From positions 1 through 39,478 of IMG/VR virus record IMGVR_UViG_3300019764_000011: 39,478 nucleotides of DNA; one strand, written 5' to 3'. Under the pieces are notes generated by a model, which was given only the letters and a program-made list of their open reading frames with translations, was not told the DNA's origin and did not search any database. A program made the position numbers and the translations under genes. Every line of letters starts with the position of its first letter. Position 1 is the stretch's first letter. Below are positions 38,385 through 39,478 of the stretch, one piece after another. This stretch comes from a virus.

Positions 38385-38613
38385 GACTTACCCCCACACT
38401 CTCGTTAAACTTTTCCCAGTTGCAGGATATACCGCCACCGCCAGCATATCCTCGCTTAAAGCTATAACTCACACACTCAACGCCTGTTTTTGTTACGAAA
38501 TGTCTAATTCCGCCTACGTCTTCTGAATGAACCATTGAATTAGGACTTTCGTTAATGTCAGAACATCCAGTAATCAACAGCGAAGCTGTTGCGACTGCGA
38601 TCAACTTATTCAT
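38359..38613 (-). CDS. Small lipoprotein
   Basis: 84 residues from the ATG at 38613. Signal peptide with lipobox LITGC (Cys17) predicts a lipid-anchored protein, followed by a Ser/Asn-rich linker and a Gly-rich domain (GYAGGGGISCNW). It resembles short phage lipoproteins acting in superinfection exclusion or envelope modification. A longer frame to 38715 runs into the upstream gene and is not used. Confidence 0.66.
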   Translation of the reverse strand: MNKLIAVATASLLITGCSDINESPNSMVHSEDVGGIRHFVTKTGVECVSYSFKRGYAGGGGISCNWEKFNESVGVSHEPFRQSY

Positions 38614-38887
38614 CAAACAATTCCTCTTTGGTTGCGGGTCTTGCGTGTTTCCAGCATGTTTCACGGTCATCCTCAAGAAATTTGAATTCAGAATGAATAT
38701 TCTTACTAACTTCAACTACCAATCTAAGACACCGATCTGATTCACTATCATCCCACACCCAGCAAGGGATGCCTTTAGAATTTTCATCGTAAAATATCTT
38801 TGATCCATATTCATTATAAAACACCTCACCATCCATTAGGCGTTGTATTTTCTCTTTGATTGTCATATTAACAGGTACTAGGTTCAT
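38606..38887 (-). CDS. Hypothetical protein
   Basis: 93 residues from 38887; MTIKEK at 38866 is an alternative start. Helix then strands: KEKIQRLMDGEVFYNEYGSKIFYDENSKGIPCWVWDDS, ending ARPATKEELFDE. The 'L.dGe.f.......i.yd' pattern is common in small phage proteins. Function unknown. It overlaps the lipoprotein gene by 8 nt. Confidence 0.66.
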   Translation of the reverse strand: MNLVPVNMTIKEKIQRLMDGEVFYNEYGSKIFYDENSKGIPCWVWDDSESDRCLRLVVEVSKNIHSEFKFLEDDRETCWKHARPATKEELFDE

Positions 38888-38894
38888 ATTATTC

Positions 38895-39119
38895 TCATTT
38901 TAACTCGTCTAAACTAAAAAATTCCCAGTAGCAGTGCTTATATCCACCTGCCCAATCGCCACGCGATATGGTAGAAGGATTTTCATCAATATAATCGCCT
39001 ACGGCTTCAACCCAAGCCGCAGGTTCAACTTTGCTTCCATCATCCCTAACAGCAACATGTGTTGCCCATTCAGGTAGATTAATTGTTCTTGCTATTTTCA
39101 GAAGTTCTTCGTTTGTCAT
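38895..39119 (-). CDS. Small hypothetical protein
   Basis: 74 residues from the ATG at 39119, with GGAG 6 nt upstream. TNEELLKIARTINLPEWATHVAVRDDGSKVEPAAWVEAVGDYID...GYKHCYWEFFSLDELK; the 'P.WATHVAVR..G' segment resembles small phage early proteins. No function assigned. Confidence 0.66.
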   Translation of the reverse strand: MTNEELLKIARTINLPEWATHVAVRDDGSKVEPAAWVEAVGDYIDENPSTISRGDWAGGYKHCYWEFFSLDELK

Positions 39120-39166
39120 GTTATTCTCCTTTGTTTTCGCTATTGTCTCATTGGTTAATGTTGGTG

Positions 39167-39346
39167 TCAAGTATATTCTACCGTTCCCCATTCTACTTTT
39201 ATTTCCCACCATGAGAAACGTTCATCTTTTTTATCTGATACGAACTTAATTGCATCCTCTACTTTCTTGAAGCCTTTTATTTCGATTGCTCTTCTATATC
39301 CTAAGCTATCCTCGTACTTGTAGCAAACGTATTGTATGTTTTTCAT
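39167..39346 (-). CDS. Small hypothetical protein
   Basis: 59 residues: MKNIQYVCYKYEDSLGYRRA then IEIKGFKKVEDAIKFVSDKK and a Trp-rich tail. The ribosome site GAGG lies 8 nt upstream. Its start lies 2 nt after the stop of the partial gene at the right edge. No family recognised. Confidence 0.66.
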   Translation of the reverse strand: MKNIQYVCYKYEDSLGYRRAIEIKGFKKVEDAIKFVSDKKDERFSWWEIKVEWGTVEYT

Positions 39347-39348
39347 GC

Positions 39349-39478
39349 TTACACCTCAAACAACTTAACAATTCGTTTTAAGTCTTCTTGTGACAGCTCA
39401 AGCTCTCTTCCGTTATCGAGAGTTAAATAAACCAATCCCTCTTCATTATAAATCCCGATTTCTATATCAGGAGGAGTT
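39349..39478 (-). CDS. Partial CDS, C-terminal 42 residues of a small protein
   Basis: The frame is open at the right edge and ends DNGRELELSQEDLKRIVKLFEV. It is a beta strand/helix ending with no family recognised. The start lies outside the window. Confidence 0.5.
   Translation of the reverse strand, partial: TPPDIEIGIYNEEGLVYLTLDNGRELELSQEDLKRIVKLFEV

Noticed and set aside
1-39478. Closed circular genome formed by joining the two window ends
   Set aside because: Joining gives one plausible short frame over the junction but stops the left-edge frame after three more codons; with terminase and polymerase missing, a partial contig is more likely.
1-39478. CRISPR arrays, tRNA genes, insertion sequences and integrase/attachment sites
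   Set aside because: No repeated spacer pattern, cloverleaf, transposase or integrase was recognised on either strand by eye.

Overview
This window is part of the genome of a tailed double-stranded DNA phage with a long tail (siphovirus-like plan), most probably infecting a gammaproteobacterium. The evidence is a complete portal, scaffold, capsid, neck, tail-tube, tape-measure and tail-tip series, together with phage-type replication and recombination genes. The host inference rests on the clamp C-terminus (LMPMRL) and the SSB tail (DDDIPF), both of which look gammaproteobacterial. Both window ends cut through genes. No terminase, DNA polymerase, endolysin, integrase or lysogeny repressor was recognised, so the genome probably extends beyond the window.

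Layout. (1) 1-13,450, minus strand, read right to left: a DNA-metabolism block. In transcription order it holds small early genes, an SF2 helicase, an unknown protein, a VRR-NUC nuclease, a zinc-finger/Toprim primase-helicase, three unknown proteins, thymidylate synthase, a DUF5675 protein, PhoH, a sliding clamp, an HslV-like Thr protease, a DUF3307 membrane protein and a Mu F-like head protein; a probable PAPS-reductase-like gene is cut by the left edge. (2) 13,450-13,872: a divergent AT-rich control region with TGTAACA repeats, a palindrome and an inverted repeat. (3) 13,873-17,276, plus strand: small early genes, then RecE-like exonuclease, RecT annealing protein and SSB, closed by a bidirectional terminator. 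(4) 17,316-27,710, minus strand: neck, tail tube, tail chaperones with a programmed -1 frameshift, tape measure, tail tip and receptor-binding genes. (5) 27,901-30,692, mostly plus strand: an island of very small early-type genes lying between the neck/tail and head modules. (6) 30,664-37,206, minus strand: portal, scaffold, capsid, then decoration or fibre-like proteins, a lipoprotein with an HExxH motif, a coiled-coil/membrane protein and a small DUF3761 secreted protein. (7) 37,250-39,478, minus strand: tightly overlapping small genes, including membrane proteins, a lipoprotein and Cys-rich proteins.

How the parts fit. The clamp, primase-helicase, SF2 helicase, VRR nuclease, ThyA, SSB and RecE/RecT form a replication-recombination set that seems to rely on a polymerase outside the window or on that of the host. 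Late genes sit in short operons headed by a recurring extended -10 promoter (TGN-TAYAAT) that usually lacks a recognisable -35, several of them just behind a hairpin terminator. The least expected signals are: a roughly 65-bp leader present twice, on opposite strands 15 kb apart; an HslV/proteasome-like hydrolase without an unfoldase; a pair of paralogous early genes linking the two plus-strand islands; and the clean A9 frameshift site in the tail chaperone genes.
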